Notes: generated by a model not told the origin, from the sequence alone. Positions 16,842 through 24,790 are shown, counted from the stretch's first letter. The stretch is 35,138 nucleotides of DNA from Methylobacterium variabile (GCF_001043975.1 NZ_LABY01000225.1:1-35138); one strand, 5' to 3'. Made by a program: numbers and translations.

Positions 16842-17484
16842 GGGAGCGGCGGTCGAGATCGCGGGCGCACCCGTGCTGCGCGGGGTCTCGCTCCAGGTGC
16901 CGCCGGGCGGGCGCGTGGCGCTGATCGGCCGCAACGGCGCCGGCAAGACCACGACGCTGCGCGCCCTGATGGGGCTCCTCCCCTTGCGGGCCGGCTCGAT
17001 CGCGCTCGACGGGCAGGAGGCCGGCTCTGTTCCGGCCCATCACCGCGCTCGGCTGGGCATCGGCTACGCCCCGGAGGAGCGCAAGCTGTTCGGTAGCTTC
17101 ACGGTGCAGGACAACCTGCTGCTGCCGGCCCAGGTGCTGGGCCTGCCGAGAGGGGAAGTCTCGCGGCGGCTCGAGGCCGTCTACGCCCTCCTGCCGGAGC
17201 TGAAGGACTTCGCCCCCCGCAAGGCGGCGGGCCTGTCGGGCGGCCAGGGCAAGATGGTGGCGCTCGGCCGCGCGCTGATGGTCGGCACGCGGGCGGTGCT
17301 CCTCGACGAGCCGTTCCAGGGCCTCGCCCCGGCGCTGGCCCTTCGCTACGCCGAGGCCCTGGCCCGCTTGCGGGCCGCGCTGCCCGACGTCGCGATCCTG
17401 ATCACCGAGAGCAGCCCGGACCTGCTGCGGGCGCTCGTCGACACCACCATCCAGATCGAGCGCGGCGAGATCTCGGCCGCCTGA
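16828..17484 (+). CDS. Branched-chain-type ABC ATPase, LivF-like
   Basis: A 218-residue ATPase, a little shorter than most LivF proteins (about 235). Walker A is GRNGAGKTT, YAPEERKLFGSFTVQDNL is the LivF-type Q-loop neighbourhood, the signature is LSGGQGKMVALGRALM and Walker B is AVLLDEPFQGLAP. After Walker B the usual switch residue region reads ILITESSPDLL, so the histidine seen in many ABC ATPases is absent; LivF proteins often have Gln or Asn here. Its ATG overlaps the end of the LivG-like gene. An SDR gene begins 18 bases downstream. Confidence 0.92.
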   Translation: MLRLEGAAVEIAGAPVLRGVSLQVPPGGRVALIGRNGAGKTTTLRALMGLLPLRAGSIALDGQEAGSVPAHHRARLGIGYAPEERKLFGSFTVQDNLLLPAQVLGLPRGEVSRRLEAVYALLPELKDFAPRKAAGLSGGQGKMVALGRALMVGTRAVLLDEPFQGLAPALALRYAEALARLRAALPDVAILITESSPDLLRALVDTTIQIERGEISAA

Positions 17485-17502
17485 CGTACAAGGAGTGATC
17501 CC

Positions 17503-18252
17503 ATGAGGCTGAACGGCAAGATCGCGATCGTCACCGGCGCCGGCGGCGGCTTCGGCGAGGGCATCGCCAAGCGCTACGCCGAGGAGGGCGCCAAGGTCGC
17601 GGTGCTCGACCTGCGTGGCGACGCCGCCGAGCGCGTCGCAAAAGAGATCGGGGCGGCGGCGATCGCCATCGCGGCCGATGTCGGCAGCGCGGAGGACGTG
17701 CAGGCGGCGGTGCGGCGCACCACCGAGGCCTTCGGCACGCCCCACATCCTCGTCAACAATGCCGGCACCACCCACCGCAACCAGCCGCTGATGGAGGTCG
17801 ACGAGGAGGCGTTCGACCGGGTCTTCCGGGTCAACGTGAAGTCGATCTTCCACTTCGTCCGGGCGCTGGCGCCGGCAATGCGCGACAACGGCGGCGGCGT
17901 GATCCTCAACGTCGGCTCGACCGCCGGCATCCGGCCGCGGCCGGGCCTGACCTGGTACAACGCCTCGAAGGGGGCGGTGAACCTGATGTCGAAGTCGCTC
18001 GCCGTCGAGCTGGCGCCGTGGAAGATCCGCGTCAACGCGCTCTGCCCGGTGATGGGCGAGACCGGCCTGCTCGAGGCCTTCATGGGCGTCCCGGACACGC
18101 CCGAGAACCGCGCCAAGTTCGTCGCCACGATTCCGCTGGGCCGGATGTCGCGCGCCACCGACATCGCCAACGTGGCGCTGTTCCTGGCCTCCGACGAGGC
18201 GGAGTTCATCACCGGCGTCGAGATGCCGATCGACGGCGGCCGGACGGTCTGA
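17503..18252 (+). CDS. SDR family oxidoreductase (FabG-like), terminal gene of the ABC operon
   Basis: A 249-residue classical short-chain dehydrogenase. The cofactor motif TGAGGGFG is at 11-18, Asp36 ends the second strand (favouring NAD), NNAG is at 85-88, and the catalytic residues are Ser139, Tyr152 and Lys156 (YNASKG). The C-terminus ITGVEMPIDGGRTV is typical. ATG 17503 follows AAGGAG at 17490-17495. Its place 18 bases after the transporter genes suggests it oxidises or reduces the imported compound or a product of it. A perfect 14-bp hairpin follows its stop. Confidence 0.93.
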   Translation: MRLNGKIAIVTGAGGGFGEGIAKRYAEEGAKVAVLDLRGDAAERVAKEIGAAAIAIAADVGSAEDVQAAVRRTTEAFGTPHILVNNAGTTHRNQPLMEVDEEAFDRVFRVNVKSIFHFVRALAPAMRDNGGGVILNVGSTAGIRPRPGLTWYNASKGAVNLMSKSLAVELAPWKIRVNALCPVMGETGLLEAFMGVPDTPENRAKFVATIPLGRMSRATDIANVALFLASDEAEFITGVEMPIDGGRTV

Positions 18253-18263
18253 ATCGAAACCTT

Positions 18264-18296
18264 GGGCCCGCGCCCCCCGGTCGGGGGCGCGGGCCC
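18264..18296. terminator. Strong hairpin between convergent genes
   Basis: A perfect 14-bp GC stem (18264-18277 with 18283-18296) with loop CGGTC lies between the SDR stop (18252) and the phasin stop (18302). There is no T-run on either strand, so it is not a classical intrinsic terminator. Its position still suggests a two-way transcription stop or mRNA 3' stabiliser. Confidence 0.65.
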
Positions 18297-18301
18297 CTGC
18301 C

Positions 18302-18898
18302 TCAGCGGGCCGCCGGCAGCGGCTTGACGCTGGAGCAGATCTTGCCGACCTCCTCGAAGGAGCGCAGCGACTTCTCCGCCACGGCCTGGGCGTCCTGGAC
18401 CAGGCTCTGCACGCTCTCGCGCATCATCTCGCTCTGCAGCATCGAGAATTCCTGCACCGAGCGGGCCCCGGCCAGCCGCTTCAGGCCGTCGAGATTGCGC
18501 TGCCAGCGCTTCTGCCCGAGCTCCACGGAGCTGCGCCAGGCGTCCTGCATCGCGTGGGTCATGACCGTGCCGCAGCGGGCGATGGCCTCGGTGTTCTGCC
18601 GGGCCTGCTCGGCGAACCGCTCGCCGTCCTCGCTGCCGACGCCGACCGTCCGCGCCAGTTGCTCGTTGAACTCGCGCGCGGTGCGCGAGACCGTCTCGAC
18701 GCTCATCTGCATGATCTGCTGCGCGTTGTCTGCGGTCTTGCCTTGCAGGGAGCCGACGCGGTCGAGATTGTCCTTGGCGAGGTCGGCCATCCTGGACGCC
18801 TGCGCGGCCCCGTGCTCGATACCGTTGGATGCACCGTCCTGAGCATTCTTGACTGGCTCGGTCTTCTTGGCTTGTTCGGAATGCTGGGTCGTAGCCAT
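18302..18898 (-). CDS. Phasin family protein
   Basis: A 198-residue, mostly helical, charged protein without signal or membrane segments. Gln-, Ala- and Glu-rich amphipathic stretches such as ETVSRTAREFNEQLART and RQNTEAIARCGTVMTHAMQD resemble the Phasin_2 domain, whose members coat polyhydroxyalkanoate granules. The final part, SMLQSEMMRESVQSLVQDAQ, is the usual phasin C-terminal motif. ATG 18898 has AGGAG about nine bases upstream. The promoter region holds a TTGC-N3-GCAA dyad of the kind bound by PhaR. Granule binding is inferred from family resemblance. Confidence 0.85.
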   Translation of the reverse strand: MATTQHSEQAKKTEPVKNAQDGASNGIEHGAAQASRMADLAKDNLDRVGSLQGKTADNAQQIMQMSVETVSRTAREFNEQLARTVGVGSEDGERFAEQARQNTEAIARCGTVMTHAMQDAWRSSVELGQKRWQRNLDGLKRLAGARSVQEFSMLQSEMMRESVQSLVQDAQAVAEKSLRSFEEVGKICSSVKPLPAAR

Positions 18899-18963
18899 TT
18901 GGATACTCCTCGTCTCTGTCAGACGATGTGCCGGGGCCCCCGCCCTCCCCGGATGTGGCTCTA

Positions 18964-19027
18964 CTTATAGTCTTTCTTCGATTTGCTGTTATTGTTGCAT
19001 CGCGTTGCTTGGAATTTTGCGATGCAA
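18964..19027 (-). promoter_or_regulatory. Phasin promoter region with PhaR-like dyad
   Basis: On the minus strand TATAAG (18969-18964) could be a -10 element about 70 bases before the phasin start, in a strikingly A+T-rich stretch. Upstream, TTGCGATGCAA at 19017-19027 is a perfect TTGC-N3-GCAA dyad. Its right half is mirrored by TTGCATCGC at 18995-19003, and CGCGTTGC (19001-19008) mirrors GCAACGCG (19024-19031). Alphaproteobacterial PhaR binds TGC-N3-GCA type sites at phasin promoters, so PhaR control is likely by inference. Confidence 0.55.
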
Positions 19028-19031
19028 CGCG

Positions 19032-19306
19032 CATAGAATACAATCGGTGCGAAGGTGCGATAACATACGATACGATCGAAAATTTCGGCGACGACCAGGA
19101 TTATGGAGGCGCGGCGTCGGGACAAGGCCCGGAGCCGGCAGGGCGGACCGGCAGCCTCCGATACGTCGTCAGGCCTGAGCCGGCCGGGGCTTCGTCGGGT
19201 CAGTCCTCGCCCACATCCGGACCGGCGAAATCGATGAGATCGGCCGATCCGGACACCGCGCGCATAAGCCTCCCTTCACGGACGGGTTGGGCGTTCGCAC
19301 GCGCCC
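19032..19306. other. Non-coding gap downstream of mutM, with one tiny possible ORF
   Basis: Together with the phasin promoter this makes a 408-base gap between phasin and mutM. The only item of note is a 21-codon frame on the minus strand (19265 down to 19200) whose ATG follows GGGAGG by three bases, 41 bases after the mutM stop. I do not recognise its product and would not annotate it as a gene without expression data. No terminator with a T-run is seen after mutM. Confidence 0.4.
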
Positions 19307-20197
19307 TCACCCTGGCTGGCAGGTCTCGCAGTAGAACGTCGACCGCCCCGACTGCACCAGCCGCCGGACCACGCCGCGGCAGCCCTTCGCCGTGCAGGCC
19401 AGGCCCTCGCGGTCGTAGACCCGGAAGGCGTGCTGGAAGGCGCCCTGGCTGCCGTCGGTGTGGACGTAGTCGCGCAGGGTCGAGCCGCCGGCCGCCACCG
19501 CCTCGGTCAGGACGTCGCGGATCACCGTGGCGAGGCGCTTGGCCTTCGGCGTCGGGCGGCCGGCGGCGTCGGCGAGCGTCCCGGCCGCGGCCTCCGGGTG
19601 GAGCCTGGCCCGGTGCAGCGCCTCGCAGACGTAGATGTTGCCGAGGCCCGCGATCAGCCGCTGGTCGAGGAGCGCGGCCTTGAGCGGCGTGCGCTTGCCC
19701 GCGAAGAGCCGCGCGATCGTCTCGCCGGAGAGCTCGTTGCCGAGGGGCTCGATGCCCATGCTGGCGAAGTGGCGGCTGGTGGCGAGCTCCGCCGAGGGCA
19801 CCAGGTCCATGAAGCCGAAGCGGCGGGCGTCGTTGTAGACGACCCGGGCGCCGTTCGAGAGGCGGAAGTCGACGTGATCGTGCTTCGCCTGCCCCTGCGC
19901 GCCCTCGAGGTAGAAGTCGCCCGGCGAGAGGTGCCGCCCGTCCGGCAATCGCACGTCGAACCGCCCGCTCATGCCGAGATGCATGATCAGCGCTTCGCCG
20001 GAGGAGAGCTCGGCGACGAGGTACTTGGCGCGCCGCGACAGGGCCGCGACCTCCTGGCCCCGCACCCGCTCGACGAAGCGCGGCGGGAAGGGGAAGCGCA
20101 GGTTCGGCCGGTTCAGTACGACCTCGGTGAAGCGGGCGCCGACCAGGGCGGGCTCGAGGCCCCTTCGCACGGTCTCGACTTCGGGCAGCTCGGGCAT
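19307..20197 (-). CDS. mutM: Formamidopyrimidine-DNA glycosylase (Fpg/MutM)
   Basis: A 296-residue base-excision repair enzyme that removes 8-oxoguanine and formamidopyrimidines and nicks the abasic site. The N-terminus MPELPEVETVRRGL supplies the catalytic Pro2 and Glu3, and Lys58 is in RRAKYL. LDQRLIAGLGNIYVCEALHRA marks the helix-two-turn-helix. The C-terminal zinc finger uses four cysteines (CTAKGC, then CETC). ATG 20197 is fixed by MPELPE; the frame continues upstream but that extension is not part of Fpg. It is divergent from ubiE, the order common in alphaproteobacteria. Confidence 0.98.
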   Translation of the reverse strand: MPELPEVETVRRGLEPALVGARFTEVVLNRPNLRFPFPPRFVERVRGQEVAALSRRAKYLVAELSSGEALIMHLGMSGRFDVRLPDGRHLSPGDFYLEGAQGQAKHDHVDFRLSNGARVVYNDARRFGFMDLVPSAELATSRHFASMGIEPLGNELSGETIARLFAGKRTPLKAALLDQRLIAGLGNIYVCEALHRARLHPEAAAGTLADAAGRPTPKAKRLATVIRDVLTEAVAAGGSTLRDYVHTDGSQGAFQHAFRVYDREGLACTAKGCRGVVRRLVQSGRSTFYCETCQPG

Positions 20198-20316
20198 CGG
20201 TCTCCCGTGGACAAGGGGAATGGGCGCGACGAAGCGCACCTCTCGCGATCGCAGGCCAAGATGGTGATTTGCCACCGGCTTCGCTATGCAGGCCGCCTGA
20301 CAGGGGACCAGACCGC

Positions 20317-21075
20317 ATGGCCGGCGACGAGACCAGCACCGATTTCGGCTTCGAGCGCGTCCGGCTCGAGGAGAAGCAGGACCGCGTCAACGAGGTCTTC
20401 CGCTCGGTGGCCAAGCGCTACGACCTGATGAACGACCTGATGTCGGGCGGCCTGCACCGGGCGTGGAAGAGCGCCTTCGTGTCGACCTTGCGGCCCTCGC
20501 GCACCCGGCCGTTCCGCCTGCTGGACGTGGCCGGCGGCACCGGCGACATCGCCTTCCGGACCCTGGAGGCGGGCGGGCCCGACACCAAGGTCACGGTGCT
20601 CGACATCAACGAGGCGATGCTGGGCGTCGGCCGCGAGCGGGCGGGCCAGCGGTACGGCTCGCGCATCGACTTCGTGGCCGGCAACGCCGAGGCGCTGCCG
20701 ATGCCGCCCGAGACCTTCGACGCCTACACCATCGCCTTCGGCATAAGGAACGTGCCGCGGATCGAGCACGCGCTGGCGGAAGCGCACCGGGTGCTCAAGG
20801 TCGGCGGGCGCTTCCTGTGCCTCGAATTCTCGCACGTCGACGTGCCGGGGCTCGACAAGCTCTACGAGGCCTACTCGTTCCGGGTCATCCCGCGCCTCGG
20901 CTCGCTGGTGGCCGGCGACAAGGAATCCTACCAGTACCTCGTCGAGTCGATCCGCCGCTTCCCGACCGCCGGCGCCTTCGCGCGGATGATCGAGGAGGCC
21001 GGCTTCGGCCACGTCACCCACCGGCCGCTCTCGGGCGGCATCTGCGCCATCCATTCCGGCTGGAAGCTCGCGTGA
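20317..21075 (+). CDS. ubiE: Demethylmenaquinone/2-methoxy-6-polyprenyl-benzoquinol methylase UbiE
   Basis: A 252-residue SAM-dependent methyltransferase for the C-methylation step of ubiquinone (and menaquinone) synthesis. VFRSVAKRYDLMNDLMSGGLHRAWK is the family N-terminal signature, the SAM motif DVAGGTG is at 70-76, and FGIRNVPRIEHALAEAHRVLKVGGR is the second UbiE signature. It ends with GGICAIHSGWK, as expected. ATG 20317 gives the standard N-terminus. ubiB starts ten bases after its stop, so the two are co-transcribed. Confidence 0.97.
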   Translation: MAGDETSTDFGFERVRLEEKQDRVNEVFRSVAKRYDLMNDLMSGGLHRAWKSAFVSTLRPSRTRPFRLLDVAGGTGDIAFRTLEAGGPDTKVTVLDINEAMLGVGRERAGQRYGSRIDFVAGNAEALPMPPETFDAYTIAFGIRNVPRIEHALAEAHRVLKVGGRFLCLEFSHVDVPGLDKLYEAYSFRVIPRLGSLVAGDKESYQYLVESIRRFPTAGAFARMIEEAGFGHVTHRPLSGGICAIHSGWKLA

Positions 21076-21085
21076 GCCGCCGCCC

Positions 21086-22636
21086 GTGCTGAGCGTCGTC
21101 GCCCACCTCGCGCGGGGCATCCATGTCGGCTGGGTGATGGCCCGCGAGGGCGCGCTCGCCTTCGTGGACGCCGCCGAGCTGCCGCCCCACCTGCGCCTCG
21201 TCCTGCGCTTCGGCCGCAAGCTGGAGCGGCCGGGCCTCGGCCCCGGCCGCCTGCCCTCCGCCCTGACCCGGCTCGGGCCCTCCTACGTCAAGTTCGGCCA
21301 GTTCCTGGCGACGCGGCCCGACATCGTCGGCATGGCGGCCGCCCGCGACCTCGAGCGCCTGCAGGACCGGGTGCCGCCCTTCCCGCAGGAGGTGGCGGTC
21401 GCGACCCTCGAGGCGTCCCTCGGCAAGCCGCTCGCCGAGGTGTTCAGCTCGTTCAGCGCGCCGATCGCCGCCGCCTCGATCGCCCAGGTCCACAAGGCCC
21501 ATTACCGCGACCGCGACGGCACCGAGCGGGTGGTCGCGGTCAAGATCATGCGGCCGGGGGTGCGCGAGCGCTTCGCCCGCGACATCCAGGCCATGCGCTT
21601 CATGGCCCGGGTGGTCGAGGCCCTGCGGCCGGAGGCCGAGCGCCTGCGCCCGCGGGAGGTGGTGGAGACGCTCGCCCGCTCCGTCGCCATGGAGATGGAC
21701 CTCAGGCTCGAGGCCGCCGCCCTCTCGGAACTCGCCGAGAACATCAAGGACGATCCCGAGTTCCGGGTGCCGCAGCCGGTCTGGGAGCTGACCGCCCGGG
21801 ACGTGCTGGCGAGCGAGTGGATCGACGGCATCCGCCTCAACGACCGCGAGGCGATCGTGGCGGCCGGCCACGACCCGGCGGTCCTCGGGCAGACGGTGAT
21901 CCAGTCGTTCCTGCGCCACGCCATCCGGGACGGCTTCTTCCACGCCGACATGCATCCCGGCAACCTGTTCGTCGATCCGGCCGGGCGCCTGGTGGCGGTG
22001 GATTTCGGCATCATGGGCCGGCTCGGCATCAAGGAGCGCCGCTTCCTCGCCGAGATCCTGTTGGGCTTCATCCTGCGCGACTACCGCCGGGTGGCGGAGG
22101 TGCATTTCGAGGCCGGCTACGTGCCCTCGCACCACTCCGTCGACGATTTCGCGCAGGCGATCCGGGCGATCGGCGAGCCGATTCACCAGCGCCGGGCCGA
22201 CGAGATCTCGATGGCGAAGGTGCTGACGCTCCTCTTCGACGTCACCGCCCTGTTCGACATGAGCACCCGCACCGAGCTGGTGATGCTCCAGAAGACCATG
22301 GTGGTGGTCGAGGGCGTCGCCCGCTCCCTCGATCCGCGGCTCGACATGTGGACCTCGGCCGAGCCGGTGGTGCGGGCTTGGCTCGCCCGCAACCTCGGGC
22401 CGATCGGCCGGGCCGACCAGGCCCGACGCGCCGTCCTGACCCTCGCCGACGTGGTGGCGGACGTGCCCGACCTCGCCCAGCGGGCGAAGCGCGTGCTGGT
22501 GCGCCTCGACGAGGAGGGCCTGCGCGAGGTCTCCCGCGTCGAGCGCCGCATCCGGATCGAGACCAAGCGCATGGTGTGGTCGACCCTGGCGCTGTGGGCG
22601 ATCGCCGGGTCGCTGCTGGCGATCGCGCTGCGGTGA
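21086..22636 (+). CDS. ubiB: UbiB, ABC1/ADCK atypical kinase for ubiquinone synthesis
   Basis: A 516-residue protein of the ABC1 kinase-like family needed for ubiquinone synthesis. KFGQ at 69-72 is the family's KxGQ motif, AAASIAQVHKAHY is the Ala-rich nucleotide loop, VVAVKIMRPGV carries the invariant lysine, FFHADMHPGNLFVD the catalytic-loop residues and AVDFGIMGRL the metal-binding Asp. The last 20 residues form a hydrophobic helix for membrane attachment. Translation most likely begins at GTG 21086, ten bases after ubiE. In many relatives coaBC follows ubiB; here a palindromic repeat and an unrelated transport gene follow instead. Confidence 0.96.
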   Translation: MLSVVAHLARGIHVGWVMAREGALAFVDAAELPPHLRLVLRFGRKLERPGLGPGRLPSALTRLGPSYVKFGQFLATRPDIVGMAAARDLERLQDRVPPFPQEVAVATLEASLGKPLAEVFSSFSAPIAAASIAQVHKAHYRDRDGTERVVAVKIMRPGVRERFARDIQAMRFMARVVEALRPEAERLRPREVVETLARSVAMEMDLRLEAAALSELAENIKDDPEFRVPQPVWELTARDVLASEWIDGIRLNDREAIVAAGHDPAVLGQTVIQSFLRHAIRDGFFHADMHPGNLFVDPAGRLVAVDFGIMGRLGIKERRFLAEILLGFILRDYRRVAEVHFEAGYVPSHHSVDDFAQAIRAIGEPIHQRRADEISMAKVLTLLFDVTALFDMSTRTELVMLQKTMVVVEGVARSLDPRLDMWTSAEPVVRAWLARNLGPIGRADQARRAVLTLADVVADVPDLAQRAKRVLVRLDEEGLREVSRVERRIRIETKRMVWSTLALWAIAGSLLAIALR

Positions 22637-22696
22637 CAGCGGGCCGCTGAAAGATGATGCGACGTCGCCGCGCCGACTTGTCCGCCTCTCTGAGGC

Positions 22697-22840
22697 ATTC
22701 CGTGGCTCGAAGGCGAGAGCCCGGAATTCAGAACCGCGTATGGTGAAGAATGAGGCGGGATGCGGTCCGCCCTATTCTGGATCACCCGCGGTTCTGGGCG
22801 TGCCTTAGGCACTCCGGGCTCCGCTGCGCGGCTCCGGAAT
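22697..22840. repeat. Intergenic palindromic element with nested inverted repeats
   Basis: The 366-base gap between ubiB and the next gene holds a stack of inverted repeats: GAGCCCGGA (22717-22725) with TCCGGGCTC (22813-22821), CAGAACCGCG (22729-22738) with CGCGGTTCTG (22787-22796), and an 11-mer at 22748-22758 with 22767-22777 (9 of 11 match). GTGCC-TTA-GGCAC (22800-22812) makes a small hairpin. Each end can also fold alone: ATTCCG-T-GGCTC pairs with GAGCCCGGAAT at 22697-22727, and a similar stem lies at 22813-22838. This looks like a dispersed non-coding repeat able to form a branched structure. I find no second copy in the window. Confidence 0.6.
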
Positions 22841-23002
22841 CACGCGGTGGGTGAGACGAGCGGTCGTGAAACGCGGTGGATGGCCGTTCTGCCGTCTCGC
22901 AAGTCCTTTCCCGGCTTGCGTCCCGCCGCCCGACCCCTTCTGATGGGCTCACGGCGCCACGATCCGCTCGACCAGAAGCGGACGGCGCCCGGGAGAACGC
23001 CC

Positions 23003-24235
23003 ATGCTCACCCCCCTCCGCGCCACGTTGCTCACCGCCGCGGCCCTCTGCGCCCTCGCGGCCCCGGTCCGGGCCGCCGAGCCACGCCTCAGCGACGGCAA
23101 GGTCAAGCTCGCTGTGCTCAACGACATGTCGAGCGTCTACGCCGATTCCACCGGCCGCGGCTCGGTGATCGCCGCCGAGATGGCGGTGAAGGACTTCGGG
23201 GGCACCCTCGACGGCAAGCCGATCGAGGTCGTCTTCGCCGACCACCAGAACAAGCCCGACATCGGCTCCAACGTCGCCCGGCAATGGTACGACCGGGACG
23301 GCGTCGACGTGATCCTCGACGTGCCGACCTCCTCGGTGGCGCTGGCCGTGCAGCAGATCGCCAAGGAGAAGGGCAAGCTGCTCATCGTCTCGGGCGGCGG
23401 CACCTCGGACCTCACCGGCCCGCAATGCTCGCCCACCGGCATCCACTGGACCTACGACACCTACGCGCTCTCGCACGTCTCCGGCAGCGCCGCGGTGAAG
23501 AAGGGCCTCGACACCTGGACCTTCGTCACCGCCGACTACGCCTTCGGCCACGCCCTCGAGCGCGACGCGATCGCGGAGGTGAAGCGCTCCGGCGGCAAGG
23601 TGGTCTCCACCGTGCGCGCGCCCTTCGCCACCGCCGACTTCTCGTCGTTCCTGCTCCAGGCGCAGGGCTCGGGCGCCAAGCTCGTCGCCTTCGCCAATGC
23701 GGGCGGCGACACCATCAACGCGGTCAAGCAGGCGCACGAGTTCGGGCTGGTCCAGGGCGGCCAGACCCTGCTGGCGCTCCTCATCAACATCGACGACGTG
23801 CACAGCCTCGGCATCGACGTGGCGCAGGGCCTGCTCCTCACCACCGCCTTCTACTGGGACCGCACGCCGGAGACCCGCGCCTTCGGCAACCGCTTCAAGG
23901 AGAAGGCCGGGCTGATGCCGACGATGCACCAGGCCGGCGTCTACTCGTCGGTGCTGCACTACCTCAAGGCCGTGCAGGCGGCCGGCACCGACGACGCGAA
24001 GACGGTGGTCGCCAAGATGCGCGAGCTGCCGGTCAACGACATGTTCGCGAGCAACGGCCGGATCCGCGAGGACGGCCGCATGGTCCACGACATGTACCTG
24101 ATGCAGGTGAAGACGCCGAAGGAATCGACGGGCGAGTGGGACCTCTACAAGCTCGTTGCCACCGTGCCGGGCGACGAGGCGTTCCGGCCGATGGCGGAAG
24201 GCGGATGCCCGCTGGTGAAGGCGGCGGCGAAATAG
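23003..24235 (+). CDS. Orphan ABC substrate-binding protein, branched-chain amino-acid type, Sec-exported
   Basis: A 410-residue periplasmic binding protein. MLTPLRATLLTAAALCALAA followed by APVRAAEP is a Sec signal peptide with likely cleavage after VRA. The mature start VKLAVLNDMSSVYADSTGRG and the later YAFGHALERDAIAEVKRSGGKV are typical of Peripla_BP_6 proteins. VLHYLKAVQAAGTDDAKTVVAKMRELPVND matches the C-terminal half (two parts, near 335-365). ATG 23003 follows GGGAGA. No permease or ATPase gene adjoins it, so it must use a transporter encoded elsewhere or serve as a sensor. Substrate unknown. Confidence 0.9.
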   Translation: MLTPLRATLLTAAALCALAAPVRAAEPRLSDGKVKLAVLNDMSSVYADSTGRGSVIAAEMAVKDFGGTLDGKPIEVVFADHQNKPDIGSNVARQWYDRDGVDVILDVPTSSVALAVQQIAKEKGKLLIVSGGGTSDLTGPQCSPTGIHWTYDTYALSHVSGSAAVKKGLDTWTFVTADYAFGHALERDAIAEVKRSGGKVVSTVRAPFATADFSSFLLQAQGSGAKLVAFANAGGDTINAVKQAHEFGLVQGGQTLLALLINIDDVHSLGIDVAQGLLLTTAFYWDRTPETRAFGNRFKEKAGLMPTMHQAGVYSSVLHYLKAVQAAGTDDAKTVVAKMRELPVNDMFASNGRIREDGRMVHDMYLMQVKTPKESTGEWDLYKLVATVPGDEAFRPMAEGGCPLVKAAAK

Positions 24236-24249
24236 GCCCCGGCCTCGGG

Positions 24250-24483
24250 TCAGCGCTGCATGTTGCGGAAGCGGCAGTAGCGGCCGGTGTCCCGGTAGCC
24301 CGCCGGGCACCGGCGCACGCAGGCGCCGGCCGCGAATTTCAGCGGCGGGCGGCAGACGTTGCCGAGACGCTTGGCGCGGTACTGGTAGGACTGCGCCGGC
24401 CCGGCCTCCGCCGGCGTCGGCAGGCCGAGCGGCAGGGCGCCGGCGATCAGGAAGAGGGCGGCGCAGGTCAGGCGGGTGGGCAT
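24250..24483 (-). CDS. Small secreted cysteine-containing protein, unknown function
   Basis: A 77-residue protein. The first 27 or so residues (MPTRLTCAALFLIAGALPLG, then LPTPAEAG) are a Sec signal peptide with cleavage near AEA. The mature part, about 50 residues, is basic and has four cysteines in the pattern CX13CX3CX10C, including VCRPPLKFAAGACVRRCPAGY and YCRF, which could form two disulfides. I do not recognise a named family. It lies 14 bases from the stop of the convergent binding-protein gene. The start is supported mainly by the signal peptide. Confidence 0.6.
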   Translation of the reverse strand: MPTRLTCAALFLIAGALPLGLPTPAEAGPAQSYQYRAKRLGNVCRPPLKFAAGACVRRCPAGYRDTGRYCRFRNMQR

Positions 24484-24790
24484 CGATGGCTCCGGCTCGA
24501 GGCACCGGGGTAACTTCCGTTAGGCAAGGAAGTTCGGGGCCAGGCGGTCTGCCGGGGATTGCGCGTCGCAGCTCCACCCCTTTCTCGCTGCTCGACGGCC
24601 TGAACGACCGCGAGGTGGAGAGCGGCCGTTCGCTCATGCCGCCGCGACCGTCCGGATCGCGGCCCCCTTGCGCGGATCGGCCCATGGATTGACATTCTAC
24701 GACGCAGGCTCGGCAGGGCGTGACCACTCGGGCTGCTCTGCCCGACGAGGACGCCGTGCCGCGTCCGATTCTGCACCGTGGAGAGGAACG
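24484..24790. other. Divergent promoter gap, no gene
   Basis: The 307 bases between the small secreted protein and the DUF1330 gene contain no convincing frame. TTGACA at 24689-24694 matches a -35 hexamer about 97 bases before the DUF1330 start, but no -10 is visible at the right distance. CCGCGA (24642-24647) and TCGCGG (24657-24662) form a perfect 6-bp dyad with a nine-base centre. Confidence 0.4.

Noticed and set aside
24689..24694. TTGACA as a complete promoter for the DUF1330 gene
   Set aside because: No -10 hexamer at 16-18 bases; a single hexamer is not enough.
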